Source: Haloarcula sp. CBA1129 (GTDB lineage: Archaea; Halobacteriota; Halobacteria; Halobacteriales; Haloarculaceae). From it: a stretch of 64,000 nucleotides of DNA. The stretch covers positions 2,604,001 to 2,668,000 of the forward strand of contig NZ_RKSM01000001.1 in assembly GCF_008729015.1 (NCBI RefSeq), in the 5' to 3' direction. Below, piece by piece: positions 18,844 to 30,829 of this stretch. The notes beneath the pieces were generated by a model. The model had not been told where the DNA came from and did no database searches. It saw only the letters and a program-made list of their open reading frames with translations. Position 1 is the first letter of the stretch. Every line of letters begins with the position of its first letter. The translations under genes were made by a program, and so were the position numbers.

Positions 18844-19443
18844 TCAGCGCTCACCTCCCGATGCCCGCTCGATAGCGTCGACCGTCCGGCGGATGCGGCG
18901 GCGGCGCTCGCTCTCCGGGTCGAGCCACAGGCGGAGGCGAGCCAGCAGCGACTGGGGCTCCGTCGGCGAGAGCATCGCCGCCGCGACGGCGTCGTCGGTC
19001 CACGTCCCCGCGCGGACTGCTTGATGAGCGGACGCCTGTGAGACGCCGGCTCCAATGGCAGAGGCTGTCGTCGCCGCCGCAGTGAGTCGCTCGGTGACCG
19101 TGTCCATCGCCGCGTCATCGCCCGCAACCGCGTCGTCGATGGCCGCGTCGATGTCGGCGGCGACCAGCCGACTCTCCGTCGCCGTCACGGCTTCCGGCGG
19201 ACTGTCGACGGCCACATCGAAGGTGGTCGGCGAGCCACCGCCGAGAAGCCCACCGAGCCAGCCGGCAAGGACCGCACAGACGCCGACGGTCAGACTCCCG
19301 ACGAGGAGGGTGGTCGTCGGGGCAACACGACCGAACACGGCGACCAGCGACTCGCCGGCGACCGTCGGCACGAAAATCAGAAAGACAGCGACGGTGGTCG
19401 CCAGCAGCCCTCCAGTCCCGAACACGACCGTTCGCAGGCGCAT
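18844..19443 (-). CDS. Small membrane protein of the transglutaminase operon, DUF7269-like
   Basis: A 199-residue protein with two N-terminal transmembrane helices (about residues 8-30 and 42-70). A soluble tail follows, ending in the helical segment LWLDPESERRRRIRRTVDAIERASGGE. Its ATG shares one base with the transglutaminase stop (TGATG), so translation is coupled. No enzymatic motif is seen. The name DUF7269 is from memory of haloarchaeal modules with the same order. Confidence 0.72.
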   Translation of the reverse strand: MRLRTVVFGTGGLLATTVAVFLIFVPTVAGESLVAVFGRVAPTTTLLVGSLTVGVCAVLAGWLGGLLGGGSPTTFDVAVDSPPEAVTATESRLVAADIDAAIDDAVAGDDAAMDTVTERLTAAATTASAIGAGVSQASAHQAVRAGTWTDDAVAAAMLSPTEPQSLLARLRLWLDPESERRRRIRRTVDAIERASGGER

Positions 19444-22202
19444 CAGGGCCGCTCCTCCGTCGTGTTGTCAGTGTCGTCGGTTGCCTGTGCCTCGATGGTC
19501 CGAATCGCATCCTCGACGGCCGCCACGTGCTCCTGTGGGTCCCGCTGGCCGTACTCAACCGCCCGGAAGGCGTCCCGGACTGTCCGAACCGCGGCCGGCG
19601 GGAGGTCGTCCCGTTCAATGGCGTGGGTCGCGATCTCCCCGGGCGTCCGCGTCCAGTATCGCCGGAGCGAGACGTGGGTCAGGAAGCGCGTCCACGCCTC
19701 GCGGATGGTGACCCGAGCTGCGGACGTTTCGTCGTCCCCGTTCGATGCTGTCGCTGAGACGGTCGCCACCGCTCCGGTGGCAGCGTCTTCGGCCGCTGAA
19801 AGGCGTGCAGTGACCCACGCTCGCAATGCGTCGAGCAACGCCGCCGGCGACCGGTGGCCGGCGAGCAGGTCCCGGAGCGCTGTGACAGTGAGTTCGAGTC
19901 GTGTTCGGACGCGGCCCAGCAGACCATCGGCCACCACCGCGACGCCGACGAGCGCCCCGACGGCGAGTTCGCGTGCGGCCCGCACCCATCCCCAGACTGT
20001 CCTCGGCGTGACGTTCCGTCGACGAGCGCCGACGACCGTTCCAGCGATGAGGACGCCGAGAGCAACCCCGACTCCCGCGGCGTTGACAAACAGGCCGCCA
20101 ATCGTCGTCGTTGCCGTCTGACCGTACTTCGAGACGGTAATCTCGGTACTGGCCGCGAACGGCAGACCGACCGTCACCTGCCCGGCCGCGCCGGTCCGTG
20201 CTGTCGGCTCCCCGCCGACTGCGACTGTGGCGTTCGTGGCCGGGTCCCCGCCCATCGTTGCGTTCACCGTCTGGCCGGCCACGGGCAGGGACAGGGGCAG
20301 CGTCGGTGACGTTGCCACGGAGAGCCGTTCGAGCACGACGGTCGTGTTCCCGCTGACAGCGTCTCGCTCGACGGCAATCGAGACGTTGCCGGGCTCGGTC
20401 GGGAGCGTGACCGCTGTACGGCCTTGGCGGTCCGTCGTCGCCACCTGCTTGCCATCGAGCAGCACATCGCCGTCCCGTACCGGCACGCCGTCAACAGTCG
20501 CGGTGACAGTCACCTCGCCGCCGGTGACCTGCTCGCCGGTGACGGTCACCGACGCGCTGGTGTTCAGTTCGTAGCTCGCGTTCGTCGATTGCTGGGCCTG
20601 CGGGTCGGCAACAGCAAACGAGCGGTCGCTGACACGCGGGACGGCTGGAACAGCGAGGGCGGCTTCGTCACTCGCTGAGTCGACAGTGATCGTCAGTTCG
20701 TCTTCGTAGGGGACCGTCCCTGAAACGGTGCCGTCCGGCCCCGTCGTTCCGACCGGCTCGCCGTTGAAGTACACGTCCGCGCCGTCGACCGGTGCGCCGT
20801 CGCGGGTCACCGTTGCCGCCACCGCCGCGCCCGGTGTCGCCGTCCGGTTGAGTTCGATAACGTACTCGCCGGACTGAGAGACCGTCCCGCCGTCGCCCGA
20901 GTCGCCGGCTCCGTCGCCGTCACCGGTCCCGTCTGCACCCGCCTCGGTGCCCTCGGTTGCATCGCTCTGTGACTCCTGCCCAGCCCCGTCAGTCGGGGCT
21001 TCGGTCTGTGGCTCGTCCGTCGGCGTCCCGACGGCGAACTCCTCGTCAGGGCTGCCGGACTCCGACGCGCTGTACCCCTGACTACTGTTTTGCATCGCCT
21101 GCTGTTCGGACGCCAGACGCTCCCGGCCCGGCGTCGGATCGAACTGCACCCAGCCGACGCCCTCGAAGTACACCTCGACCCACGCGTGGGCGTTCATCCC
21201 GCGGACAGTGTACTGGTTCTGGCCGGTCTGTTCGCCGGTCGAGTAGCCGACGACGTAACGCGCCGGGATATCCTGACTCCGCAGCATCACCACCATCGAT
21301 GTAGCGAAGTACTCGCAGTACCCCTCGTCCATCTGGAAGATGAACTCCGAGGCCACGTCGTCCTCGGGGGGCTGGCTGACATTCAGCGAGTAGTTCTTGT
21401 TCGCCTCCAGCCACTGCTCGATAGCCGTCGCCGACTCGTAGGGCGAGCCGCTGTCCTCGGTCAGCCGGTCGGTGAACGGCCCTACTTGCGCCGAGGTCGA
21501 CGCCGGCACGTTCGTATAGCGCGATTCGATGGCGTCAGGGTAGTCGCGCCCGCTCGTCCGTAGCACCGCCGGGTCGTCGGGGGGCGTCACGCTGGTCGCG
21601 CTGTAGGTCGTGCCGGCGGGCAGCGGCCGCTCGGACGTGACCGCGCCGTACTCGGTGACCATCACATTATCGCGGGACACCGATTTCGGCCGCCAGACGG
21701 TCGGCAGCGACGTGGCGGATTTGGCCAGTTGCACCTCGTAATCGACTGTCGTATCGGCCATCCCGTCGACCGCCATCGGCCCCTCGTAGGCCTGCGGGGC
21801 CGCGCGCCCGTCCCACCCCGTGCCGGTGTAGGTTTCGTACGCGCCGGTCCGCCAGTACGCCGGTTCGGAACTCGTGACAGTGAAATGTGGCTCCGTGTCC
21901 TGTGACTGGAACGGGCTGTCGCCGCTGTCGAGCGACCCGCCCACACTGGTCTGGCTCCCCGGGTTCAGCGCGCCGAGTTGCCCCCCGCTGCCGCCGGTCG
22001 AGGTCCCCCCAGCCTCCCCGAACGGGTTCTCCTGTGGGAGCGGCACAAGTGACTCCATCGGGCTCTGTGACCCACTAGGCGCGAGAATCGGGAGCGTTGC
22101 CGTCGCCAGCACTACGGCGACAACACACACGGCAGTGAGCAGGACCCGGAGAGAGTCCCGGTCTGCCGATACATCATCGAACGGCGAGTCGTCGGAGACC
22201 AC
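19443..22202 (-). CDS. Membrane transglutaminase-like protein with DUF4129 tail
   Basis: A 919-residue protein. An N-terminal helix (about residues 19-42) anchors a long extracytoplasmic part. The transglutaminase core shows the full Cys-His-Asp triad: C296 in EGYCEYFATSM, H339 in GMNAHAWVEV and D355 in WVQFDPTPG. A Ser/Asp/Gly-rich linker and Ig-like repeats with many sequons lead to a second helix (about 705-730) and a cytosolic DUF4129 region at the C-terminus. This is the TgpA-like layout, but without the multi-helix N-terminus. First gene of the operon; TATA-like TTTATG lies near 22235. The substrate is unknown; cross-linking or proteolysis of cell-surface proteins is plausible. Confidence 0.88.
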   Translation of the reverse strand: MVSDDSPFDDVSADRDSLRVLLTAVCVVAVVLATATLPILAPSGSQSPMESLVPLPQENPFGEAGGTSTGGSGGQLGALNPGSQTSVGGSLDSGDSPFQSQDTEPHFTVTSSEPAYWRTGAYETYTGTGWDGRAAPQAYEGPMAVDGMADTTVDYEVQLAKSATSLPTVWRPKSVSRDNVMVTEYGAVTSERPLPAGTTYSATSVTPPDDPAVLRTSGRDYPDAIESRYTNVPASTSAQVGPFTDRLTEDSGSPYESATAIEQWLEANKNYSLNVSQPPEDDVASEFIFQMDEGYCEYFATSMVVMLRSQDIPARYVVGYSTGEQTGQNQYTVRGMNAHAWVEVYFEGVGWVQFDPTPGRERLASEQQAMQNSSQGYSASESGSPDEEFAVGTPTDEPQTEAPTDGAGQESQSDATEGTEAGADGTGDGDGAGDSGDGGTVSQSGEYVIELNRTATPGAAVAATVTRDGAPVDGADVYFNGEPVGTTGPDGTVSGTVPYEDELTITVDSASDEAALAVPAVPRVSDRSFAVADPQAQQSTNASYELNTSASVTVTGEQVTGGEVTVTATVDGVPVRDGDVLLDGKQVATTDRQGRTAVTLPTEPGNVSIAVERDAVSGNTTVVLERLSVATSPTLPLSLPVAGQTVNATMGGDPATNATVAVGGEPTARTGAAGQVTVGLPFAASTEITVSKYGQTATTTIGGLFVNAAGVGVALGVLIAGTVVGARRRNVTPRTVWGWVRAARELAVGALVGVAVVADGLLGRVRTRLELTVTALRDLLAGHRSPAALLDALRAWVTARLSAAEDAATGAVATVSATASNGDDETSAARVTIREAWTRFLTHVSLRRYWTRTPGEIATHAIERDDLPPAAVRTVRDAFRAVEYGQRDPQEHVAAVEDAIRTIEAQATDDTDNTTEERP

Positions 22203-22388
22203 GTCGGATTACCGTATCGTCCCGGCGCTGTCGGCATAAATCTGCTGTCAGCGGCGGAAAGAGTGAGACCAGACGTCGCGTTCTGGAGACGAAAGTATCC
22301 TGTCGCCATCACCCGAGCACCCAGAGAGTCACCAGTCGAAGTCAGCAGGGCCGGACAGTTCAGGTATTGACGGGTACGTACGGGTCAG

Positions 22389-22406
22389 ACCGCTATTATA
22401 AGCGGT
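22389..22406. promoter_or_regulatory. Inverted repeat straddling the TATA box of the beta-helix gene
   Basis: ACCGCT-ATTATA-AGCGGT has perfect 6-bp arms around an AT core that itself is the best TATA element (TATTATAAG, 22394-22402). The start codon is at 22437. A protein on this dyad would block TBP, so it looks like a repressor site. It could also be chance symmetry. Confidence 0.4.
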
Positions 22407-22436
22407 TATTGCGAGCGGCCGGGCAGCCGTCCATAC

Positions 22437-23780
22437 ATGACTGTTGACAGAAATAGTGGTAGTACCGGGTCACAGCAGTCGGACTGGCGGGCGACACGTC
22501 GGTCCGTGCTGTCGAGTATCGGTGCCGCGGCGGGCATCGGACTGTGCAGCGGCACCGGGCAGGCACAGGCGAGCACTAGACTGACGGGGACAGGGGCAGT
22601 GTATTTCGTCACGACCGGAGCAGGCCAGTCGAACGGCAGTGCGAACGGAAACGGAAACAGGACGAAGTACCTAGTGCTCGATGGCGGCCGCGGCAGCGTC
22701 GCGTTCTCGACCGGCGGCACTGCCGACGAAGCATTTCAGTATGCCTTCGACACCATGCCGGACAGCGGCGGGACTGTTATCGCGAGCGCTGATACCTTCC
22801 GCTTTGGCGGGCCGGCGACGATGGGCGACAACACCACACTGACCGGACAGCAGGGAACCCGTTTCGTCGCATCGCAGACGGGGACGGACGAGGACCCCGC
22901 GCCGTCGGCGTCACAGTCGAACCCGCTGCCGGCCGGCCACGACCTCATCCGCGTGCGCGGTGACAACGCCGCCGTCACCGACATCGAGTTCGACGCCAAC
23001 GGGACCCAACTGAACAATCAGGCCATTCAGGCAGATCAGTGCGACGGCGTCTACGTCGCCCGCAACCGGACGGTGAACGGCTTCCAGATGGCGCTGTCGT
23101 TCACACGGTGTACGGGTGTGACGGTCGAACACAACGAGGTCGTCAACCCGAACTGGTACGGCATCACCAGCCGGGCCGCACCGACCGGCAGCGGCCGGGA
23201 CCTGCGGCAGTCCAACGATGTAGTCATCGCCGGCAATCGCGTCGTCGGTGTGAAGTTCAACAACATCGCCCCGTACAACGTCTCGAACTTCGCCGTCATC
23301 GGGAACGTCGCCGTCGACGGCGGCCACAGCCTCATCGCCTGCTCGCCAGCTCAGCGCGGGACCATCGTCGGGAACGTCTGCCGGGACCTGACCGAATTCG
23401 CGCCCGACCCCGGCGGCGAGGCGGGCATCGAAATCGAGTACAAGGAGACACATCTTCGGGAGGAGGTAGCCGGGACTCCCAAAGCCCGGTCGGCCGACAT
23501 CACGGTCTCGGGCAATCAGGTCGACAACTGTCCGGTCGGCGTCCTCGCGCGAACCGTTCCGGCAGACGCGGATGACACCGACGTACGAGCCGAGAAGCGT
23601 CCGTACAGTTTCACCATCACGGGGAACACGGTCAGCAACGCATCGGCGGCCGGCATCCGACTCCGTTCGGGCGACGCGGGCGTGGTCGCGACGAACACGG
23701 TTCGGAACGCCGAGACCGCAATCGACATCGACGAGGAGTTCACCGCGAGCATCGAGCAGGGACTGAACGTGACCCGGTAA
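22437..23780 (+). CDS. Tat-exported right-handed beta-helix protein
   Basis: A 447-residue exported protein. The N-terminus carries a twin-arginine signal (RATRRSVLSSIGAAAGIGL, about residues 21-39) ending near AQAS. From about residue 95 to the end there are parallel beta-helix rungs, seen as repeats of the type (D/N).V.I.GNRV..., GVTVEHNEVVN and FTITGNTVSNAS. Such folds usually bind or cleave polysaccharides. No lyase or hydrolase active site can be assigned from sequence alone. It stands alone, divergent from the transglutaminase operon. Confidence 0.85.
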   Translation: MTVDRNSGSTGSQQSDWRATRRSVLSSIGAAAGIGLCSGTGQAQASTRLTGTGAVYFVTTGAGQSNGSANGNGNRTKYLVLDGGRGSVAFSTGGTADEAFQYAFDTMPDSGGTVIASADTFRFGGPATMGDNTTLTGQQGTRFVASQTGTDEDPAPSASQSNPLPAGHDLIRVRGDNAAVTDIEFDANGTQLNNQAIQADQCDGVYVARNRTVNGFQMALSFTRCTGVTVEHNEVVNPNWYGITSRAAPTGSGRDLRQSNDVVIAGNRVVGVKFNNIAPYNVSNFAVIGNVAVDGGHSLIACSPAQRGTIVGNVCRDLTEFAPDPGGEAGIEIEYKETHLREEVAGTPKARSADITVSGNQVDNCPVGVLARTVPADADDTDVRAEKRPYSFTITGNTVSNASAAGIRLRSGDAGVVATNTVRNAETAIDIDEEFTASIEQGLNVTR

Positions 23781-23837
23781 CGGCGGTTCAGGAGGGGGTT
23801 GTAAGATATAAACCGCCGGCCTGCAAACGGTACGGCA

Positions 23838-24113
23838 ATGACTGACGACGAGGAGACGGTCCAGTGCTGGCTGGTCGAACGCTCTAGTTTCGGCGACGAG
23901 CGCATGGTGACGCTCATCTACGCGCCCCCGGCGGGCGACCGCCACCTGACCAAACAGCTCTCGCCGAATCTACTCAGGCGCAAGCGGATTACGGCGGCCA
24001 TCGACGTCGAGCCGGAGCGACTCGAACCCGTAAACGACGAGGAGACACAGGAACGCTACGCGACGGAGGCCCAGCGGATGGCCGAGCGCCACGACCCAGA
24101 CGCCGAAGTCTGA
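23838..24113 (+). CDS. Conserved-looking small haloarchaeal protein
   Basis: A 91-residue soluble protein beginning MTDDEETVQCWLVERS. The first half reads as beta strands (ERMVTLIYAPPAGDRHLTKQLS) and the second as charged helix (EETQERYATEAQRMAERHD). No metal or catalytic motif. It precedes the ABC transporter genes by 95 nt on the same strand and may share their transcript. I do not recognise a function. Confidence 0.65.
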   Translation: MTDDEETVQCWLVERSSFGDERMVTLIYAPPAGDRHLTKQLSPNLLRRKRITAAIDVEPERLEPVNDEETQERYATEAQRMAERHDPDAEV

Positions 24114-24208
24114 ACGGCCGTTGTGGCGGCCAGAGTCCGCGCGTCGAGTGTTTTGATTGATATTTGGAACACGAAAGACTATACACGCGGCCGTCACAAA
24201 CCGGCCGT

Positions 24209-25144
24209 ATGGCAGCGATAGAATTGGATGGCGTCACCAAGCAGTTCGGGAGCCTCACCGCACTGCAAGGGGTCGACCTCACCGTCGAGGAGGGCGAAAT
24301 CTTCGGCTTCCTCGGCCCGAACGGGGCCGGGAAGTCGACGACTATCAATATCCTCCTTGATTTCGTCCGCGCGACCGACGGGTCGGCGACGGTGCTCGGC
24401 CACGACATCCACGAAGAACCGAAGAAAATCCGTGCCCGCACTGGAGTCCTCCCCGAAGGCTACGACGTGTACGACCGGCTCACCGGTCGTCAGCACCTCT
24501 CCTTTGTCATCGAATCGAAAGACGCCGACGCCGACGCCGACGAACTGGCCGAACGGGTCGGCATCGCCGACGCCATCGACCGCAAGGCCGGCGGCTACTC
24601 CAAGGGGATGCAACAGCGCCTCGTGCTGGCGATGGCGCTCGTCGGCGAACCCGATCTCCTCATTCTGGACGAGCCGACAACCGGACTGGACCCCAATGGG
24701 GCCCGGCTGATGCGGGAGCTCATCCGCGAGGAGAACGAACGCGGCGCGACCGTCTTCTTCTCCAGCCACATCCTCGGTCAGGTCGAGGCCGTCTGTGACA
24801 CGGTCGGCATCCTTCAGGACGGCCGTCTCATCGCGAAAGACAGCGTCGCGGGGCTGCGCGAGGCCGCTGCCGGAGACACCGTCCTCCGTGTGACGCTTTC
24901 CGACGGCGACGGCACCGACGCCGCAGTCGCGGCTATCGAGGGGCTCGACGAGGTGTCGACCGTGACTGCGGACGGGACCACGCTCACCGTCGGCTGTGAC
25001 AGCGACGCGAAGATGGGCGTTCTCAACGCTGTCGAGGAAAGCGGGAGCGAGGTCGCCAACTTCGAGACCGAGGAAGCTTCGCTCGATGAAGTGTTCGCCG
25101 CCTACACCGAGCAACAGGAAGAGCAGGCGGAGGTCGACGCATGA
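24209..25144 (+). CDS. ABC transporter ATP-binding protein
   Basis: A 311-residue ATPase. Walker A is GPNGAGKST at residues 36-44. The signature reads GYSKGMQQRLVLAMAL, where SKGMQ replaces LSGGQ as is common in ABC-2 exporters. Walker B is LLILDEPTTGLDP, and the H-loop is FFSSHILGQVEAV. The last about 80 residues are the DUF4162-like regulatory tail. The ATG at 24209 is chosen by homology. It overlaps the permease gene by 4 nt (ATGA), so the two make one exporter. The substrate is unknown; NosY/CcmA-like relatives export or translocate varied cargo. Confidence 0.92.
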   Translation: MAAIELDGVTKQFGSLTALQGVDLTVEEGEIFGFLGPNGAGKSTTINILLDFVRATDGSATVLGHDIHEEPKKIRARTGVLPEGYDVYDRLTGRQHLSFVIESKDADADADELAERVGIADAIDRKAGGYSKGMQQRLVLAMALVGEPDLLILDEPTTGLDPNGARLMRELIREENERGATVFFSSHILGQVEAVCDTVGILQDGRLIAKDSVAGLREAAAGDTVLRVTLSDGDGTDAAVAAIEGLDEVSTVTADGTTLTVGCDSDAKMGVLNAVEESGSEVANFETEEASLDEVFAAYTEQQEEQAEVDA

Positions 25145-26145
25145 GCGCCGAACAGAACCCCGTCAAGAAGTTCCTCGGCGACGTCGACACGAGCATCAAG
25201 AACTCCGAGTTCGCCGACTGGTACCCCATCTCGAAAAAGGAGTTCCGTGACACGGTCCGCTCGCCGTGGATCTGGGTCCTCTCGCTCATCTTCATCGTGC
25301 TCTTCGCGCTCCCGGCGGTGCTGGGCCTGTATTTCAACATCGGCCAGCAGTTCGCCGAGGCCGGAGCGTCGCTGACGACGGACGCATACGTCCGCTTTGC
25401 GCTGCCGATTGCAGCACCGCTGCTTCCCGCTGTGGCAATCGTCATCGGCTACGCTGCAATCGCCCGTGAGAGTGAGCGTGGCTCTCTGAAAATACTGCTC
25501 TCGCTCCCATACACGCGCGGTGAACTACTCGCCGGCAAGTTCGTCGGCCGGAGCGCCATCACGCTTATCCCGGTCACGGTCGGGTTCCTGACAACCTTGC
25601 TAGTGTTGCTCCCGTCGGAGATCGAGATTGCGTGGGAGTCGTTCCTGCTGTTCGCGCTCGCCACGATGGCATACGGCGTCGTGTTCACGGCGTTCGCTAT
25701 CGGCCTCTCAGCGGCGATGAAGACCGCTCGGCGGGCGATGGCGGCGTCGCTCGGAATCTACGTGTACCTGCAGGTGTTCTGGTCGAACCTCGGGGCAGGC
25801 CTCGGAAACCTGCTATCGGACCACGCGAACATCGGCCAAGTGACTCAACTTCACATCGAACTGTTCGTCTCGCTCCTGAGCCCCATCGCGGCGTACCGCA
25901 CGCTCGTCCAAGAGGTATTACAGGGGTCGCCGATCCGCTCGCGGCTCCTCCTCACGTCGAGTCCGCAGGTGACGTGTGAGGAAATGCTGGGTGGCACACT
26001 CGAAGTAACGCAGGCCGGTGCCGAGTGTACCAACGCCGCCTTGCCGCCTCAGTACAGCACTGTCGCAGTTATCGGCTACCTGCTGCTGTGGCTGGTCGTC
26101 CCGCTGGTCGCCGGCTACTACGTCTTTGAGAACAAGGACCTGTAG
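25141..26145 (+). CDS. ABC-2 type transporter permease
   Basis: A 334-residue membrane subunit with about six helices. The first follows the amphipathic motif YPISKKEFRDTVRSPW, typical of ABC-2/NosY-type permeases. A segment IARESERGSLKILLSLPYTRGELLAGKF is the coupling helix region that contacts the ATPase. A large extracytoplasmic loop near residues 245-300 has two cysteines. It is translationally coupled to the ATPase gene. Confidence 0.9.
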   Translation: MSAEQNPVKKFLGDVDTSIKNSEFADWYPISKKEFRDTVRSPWIWVLSLIFIVLFALPAVLGLYFNIGQQFAEAGASLTTDAYVRFALPIAAPLLPAVAIVIGYAAIARESERGSLKILLSLPYTRGELLAGKFVGRSAITLIPVTVGFLTTLLVLLPSEIEIAWESFLLFALATMAYGVVFTAFAIGLSAAMKTARRAMAASLGIYVYLQVFWSNLGAGLGNLLSDHANIGQVTQLHIELFVSLLSPIAAYRTLVQEVLQGSPIRSRLLLTSSPQVTCEEMLGGTLEVTQAGAECTNAALPPQYSTVAVIGYLLLWLVVPLVAGYYVFENKDL

Positions 26146-26217
26146 CAATCGGTCGCCGTTCCGAAGATTCTCCGTAGTACTGTAGGGGAGCGGCCGCTGT
26201 CCTTCGCGGGGACCACG

Positions 26218-28416
26218 TCACTCGAGGAAGTCGACACCGATGATCTCGAACCGGGCACCCCCATCTTCGCTGTCGGTAACACGGATCTCCCACCCGTGGG
26301 CCTCGGCGATTTGTTTGGCGATCCGGAGCCCGAAGCCGGTCCCGTCGTCAGCGGTCGAGTAGCCCGGCTCAAGCACCCGCTCGCGCTCATCGGCGGGGAT
26401 GCCCGGACCGTCGTCAGCCACGTAGAACCCGGGTCTGTCGTCGAGATGGCCGACCGAGACGGTTACCGACGGGCCGGCGTGTTCGGTCGCGTTTCCGAGG
26501 AGGTTCTCGAACAGCCCGGACAGCCGGTCGCTATCGGCCTCGATAGTCCAGTTCCGCTTCTCGTCGGCCACGTAGCGGAGCTCCGCGTCGTCGGCGTTGT
26601 CCGCGGCAATCCGCCAAGCAGCGTCGGCCGTCTCACGGAGGTCGAGAGGCTCAGTCTCCCCGATATCGACCCCTTCCCGCGCCAGTTTGAGGACGTCATC
26701 GACGATATCGTTCATCCGGCGGACGGCATTGTCGATTGACTCCAGATGCTCGCTGTCGCACTCCTCCTGAGCGAGCATCAGTCGGCTACCGGCCACTTGC
26801 AGCGGGCTCCGGAGGTCGTGAGAGACGACGTTGACGAACTCTTCCAGACGCTCGTTCTGGCGGGCCAGTTCCCGTTCGCGCTCCTTGCGCTCGGTGATAT
26901 CCCGAAAGGTCCACAGCCGGCCGAAGTGTGTTCCGTCCTCGCCGACGACAGGTGCCGTGTAGCGGTCAAACACCCGGCCGTCGGCGAGCTCGATTTCGTC
27001 GCGGGAAGTCATCTCGGGGTTGTCATACAGGGACTCGACCGCCGCGCGGACCGCCTCCGGCTCGGCGAGTTGTTCCACCGCCCACTCGAGCACGGCCGCC
27101 TCGTCGCCGCGTTCGACGATGTCCTGTGGGATGTCCCACATGTCGATGAAACGGTCGTTGTACCAAGTGATGGACCGGCTCTCGTCGGCCACGAGGATTC
27201 CGTCGATCACCGCCTCCTGTTGTGCCTTGAGAATCGACCGCTGTTTAGCGAGCTCCGTCTCACGTGCCCGCTGTTCCGTCACTTCGCGGGTGACGGCGAC
27301 CACGCCCGTGACCTGCCCATCGACTTCCAGCGGCGTGAGGCGGTACTCCAGCACCTCGTACCCGTGGCCGGAAAACTCGCCGCTCACCACCCCGCGAAGT
27401 TCGTCGCGGTCGCCGTCGATCAGCTCTTGGTATGGGTCCCCCTCGTGCTCGCTCCGGATCTTGGGCACGAGCTGGCTCGACTCGCCTTCCAGCTCGGCTC
27501 TCGTCGTCCCGTAGAACGAGGCCAGATGCTGGTTGACGACCTCGAATCGCCCCTCTCTGTCGTAGATACAGGCCGACTCCTGCATCGTGTTCACCATCCG
27601 CTCGTACCGTCGCAGCTCCTGTTCTCGCTCCCGCAGGTCGGTGACGTCGGTTATGAACCCCTCCAGAGCGGCCGGATCATCAGCCGCTCTAGGTACCCGG
27701 TGCCCGCGTTCCCACATCCACTTTGTGGTGCCGTCTGCAGTGATAATCCGATACGTGACCTCGAACTCGCCGTCGGCCGCGAGCGCCTCTTGGACCGCCT
27801 CCCACATCCGGTCACGGTCCTCCGGATGGAGTACGTCTTCGCCCCAAGTCACCGCCCCGGTTTCGAAGTCCGCCGCCGTGTAGCCGGTGAGGGGTTCGAT
27901 TTCGCCTTCGACGGTCTCCATCGGCCACCCCGACGTGTTCAGACAGCGATAGACCATGCCCGGGAGGCTACTGATGAGCGATTCTAGCCGGCGAGTTCGC
28001 TCGTCGAGCTTCCGCTGGGACCGATGCGCGTCGACAGCGTTGTGGATCCGGTTCGCGAGCAGTGCGTACCGCTCGGTGTCCGAGCCCTTCTGGAGGTAGT
28101 CGGTCACGCCCGCAGAGATCGCATCGCTCGCGATTTCCTCGGACCCTTTCCCGGTGTAGAGAATGAACGGGTGCTCCGGGTGGCGGTCGCGAACGGCTTC
28201 AAGGAACTCGATCCCGGTCTGTCCGGGCATGTCGTAGTCCGAGACGATGCAGTCGAACTGCTCCGCAGAGAGTCGCTCAATCGCCGTCTCGACACTCGTC
28301 GTCGTCTCGACGCACAACCGGTCGTCCTCGTGTTCCAGCAACGCCGCGGTCGTGTCGGCGACGTTGGCATTGTCGTCGACGTGGAGAACGCGGACCGACT
28401 CACGAGAGAGGTCCAT
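26218..28416 (-). CDS. Hybrid sensor kinase: receiver, PAS repeats, histidine kinase
   Basis: A 732-residue cytosolic signalling protein with no membrane helix. Residues 8-125 are a receiver domain with the acidic pair D14-D15 and the phospho-acceptor D60 (IVSDYDMPG). Three PAS/PAC units follow at about 140-275, 275-390 and 395-510. The HisKA domain has its phospho-His at about 533 (NVVSHDLRSPL). The HATPase N-box is ENLLGNATEHAG, with G-boxes DDGPGIP and GTGFGL. The receiver-first layout is common in haloarchaeal orphan kinases. No membrane sensor or partner regulator gene is adjacent. The signal is unknown. Confidence 0.9.
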   Translation of the reverse strand: MDLSRESVRVLHVDDNANVADTTAALLEHEDDRLCVETTTSVETAIERLSAEQFDCIVSDYDMPGQTGIEFLEAVRDRHPEHPFILYTGKGSEEIASDAISAGVTDYLQKGSDTERYALLANRIHNAVDAHRSQRKLDERTRRLESLISSLPGMVYRCLNTSGWPMETVEGEIEPLTGYTAADFETGAVTWGEDVLHPEDRDRMWEAVQEALAADGEFEVTYRIITADGTTKWMWERGHRVPRAADDPAALEGFITDVTDLREREQELRRYERMVNTMQESACIYDREGRFEVVNQHLASFYGTTRAELEGESSQLVPKIRSEHEGDPYQELIDGDRDELRGVVSGEFSGHGYEVLEYRLTPLEVDGQVTGVVAVTREVTEQRARETELAKQRSILKAQQEAVIDGILVADESRSITWYNDRFIDMWDIPQDIVERGDEAAVLEWAVEQLAEPEAVRAAVESLYDNPEMTSRDEIELADGRVFDRYTAPVVGEDGTHFGRLWTFRDITERKERERELARQNERLEEFVNVVSHDLRSPLQVAGSRLMLAQEECDSEHLESIDNAVRRMNDIVDDVLKLAREGVDIGETEPLDLRETADAAWRIAADNADDAELRYVADEKRNWTIEADSDRLSGLFENLLGNATEHAGPSVTVSVGHLDDRPGFYVADDGPGIPADERERVLEPGYSTADDGTGFGLRIAKQIAEAHGWEIRVTDSEDGGARFEIIGVDFLE

Positions 28417-28614
28417 GTTTCATCATCTCTACTGCTTGGGCGTACGCGAACAAATAAATACGGGCGAGACGGGATAGGCAGTGAAACGAGCAGTCGTTTC
28501 GGGGACACTCCCACGTTGGCCGCCGGCTACTGGAGCCGTTGAAGCTCAATTGACACGCAACCGCACGACAGCAGTGCGATTGGTATCACTTGTTGTGAGA
28601 CACAGCCGGGACCG

Positions 28615-30774
<2,160 letters not shown>

Positions 30775-30829
30775 TTACTGACGTCGCTGCAATCCGTTAC
30801 GACGGGACAGATAGTGCAGAGACCGCCAG

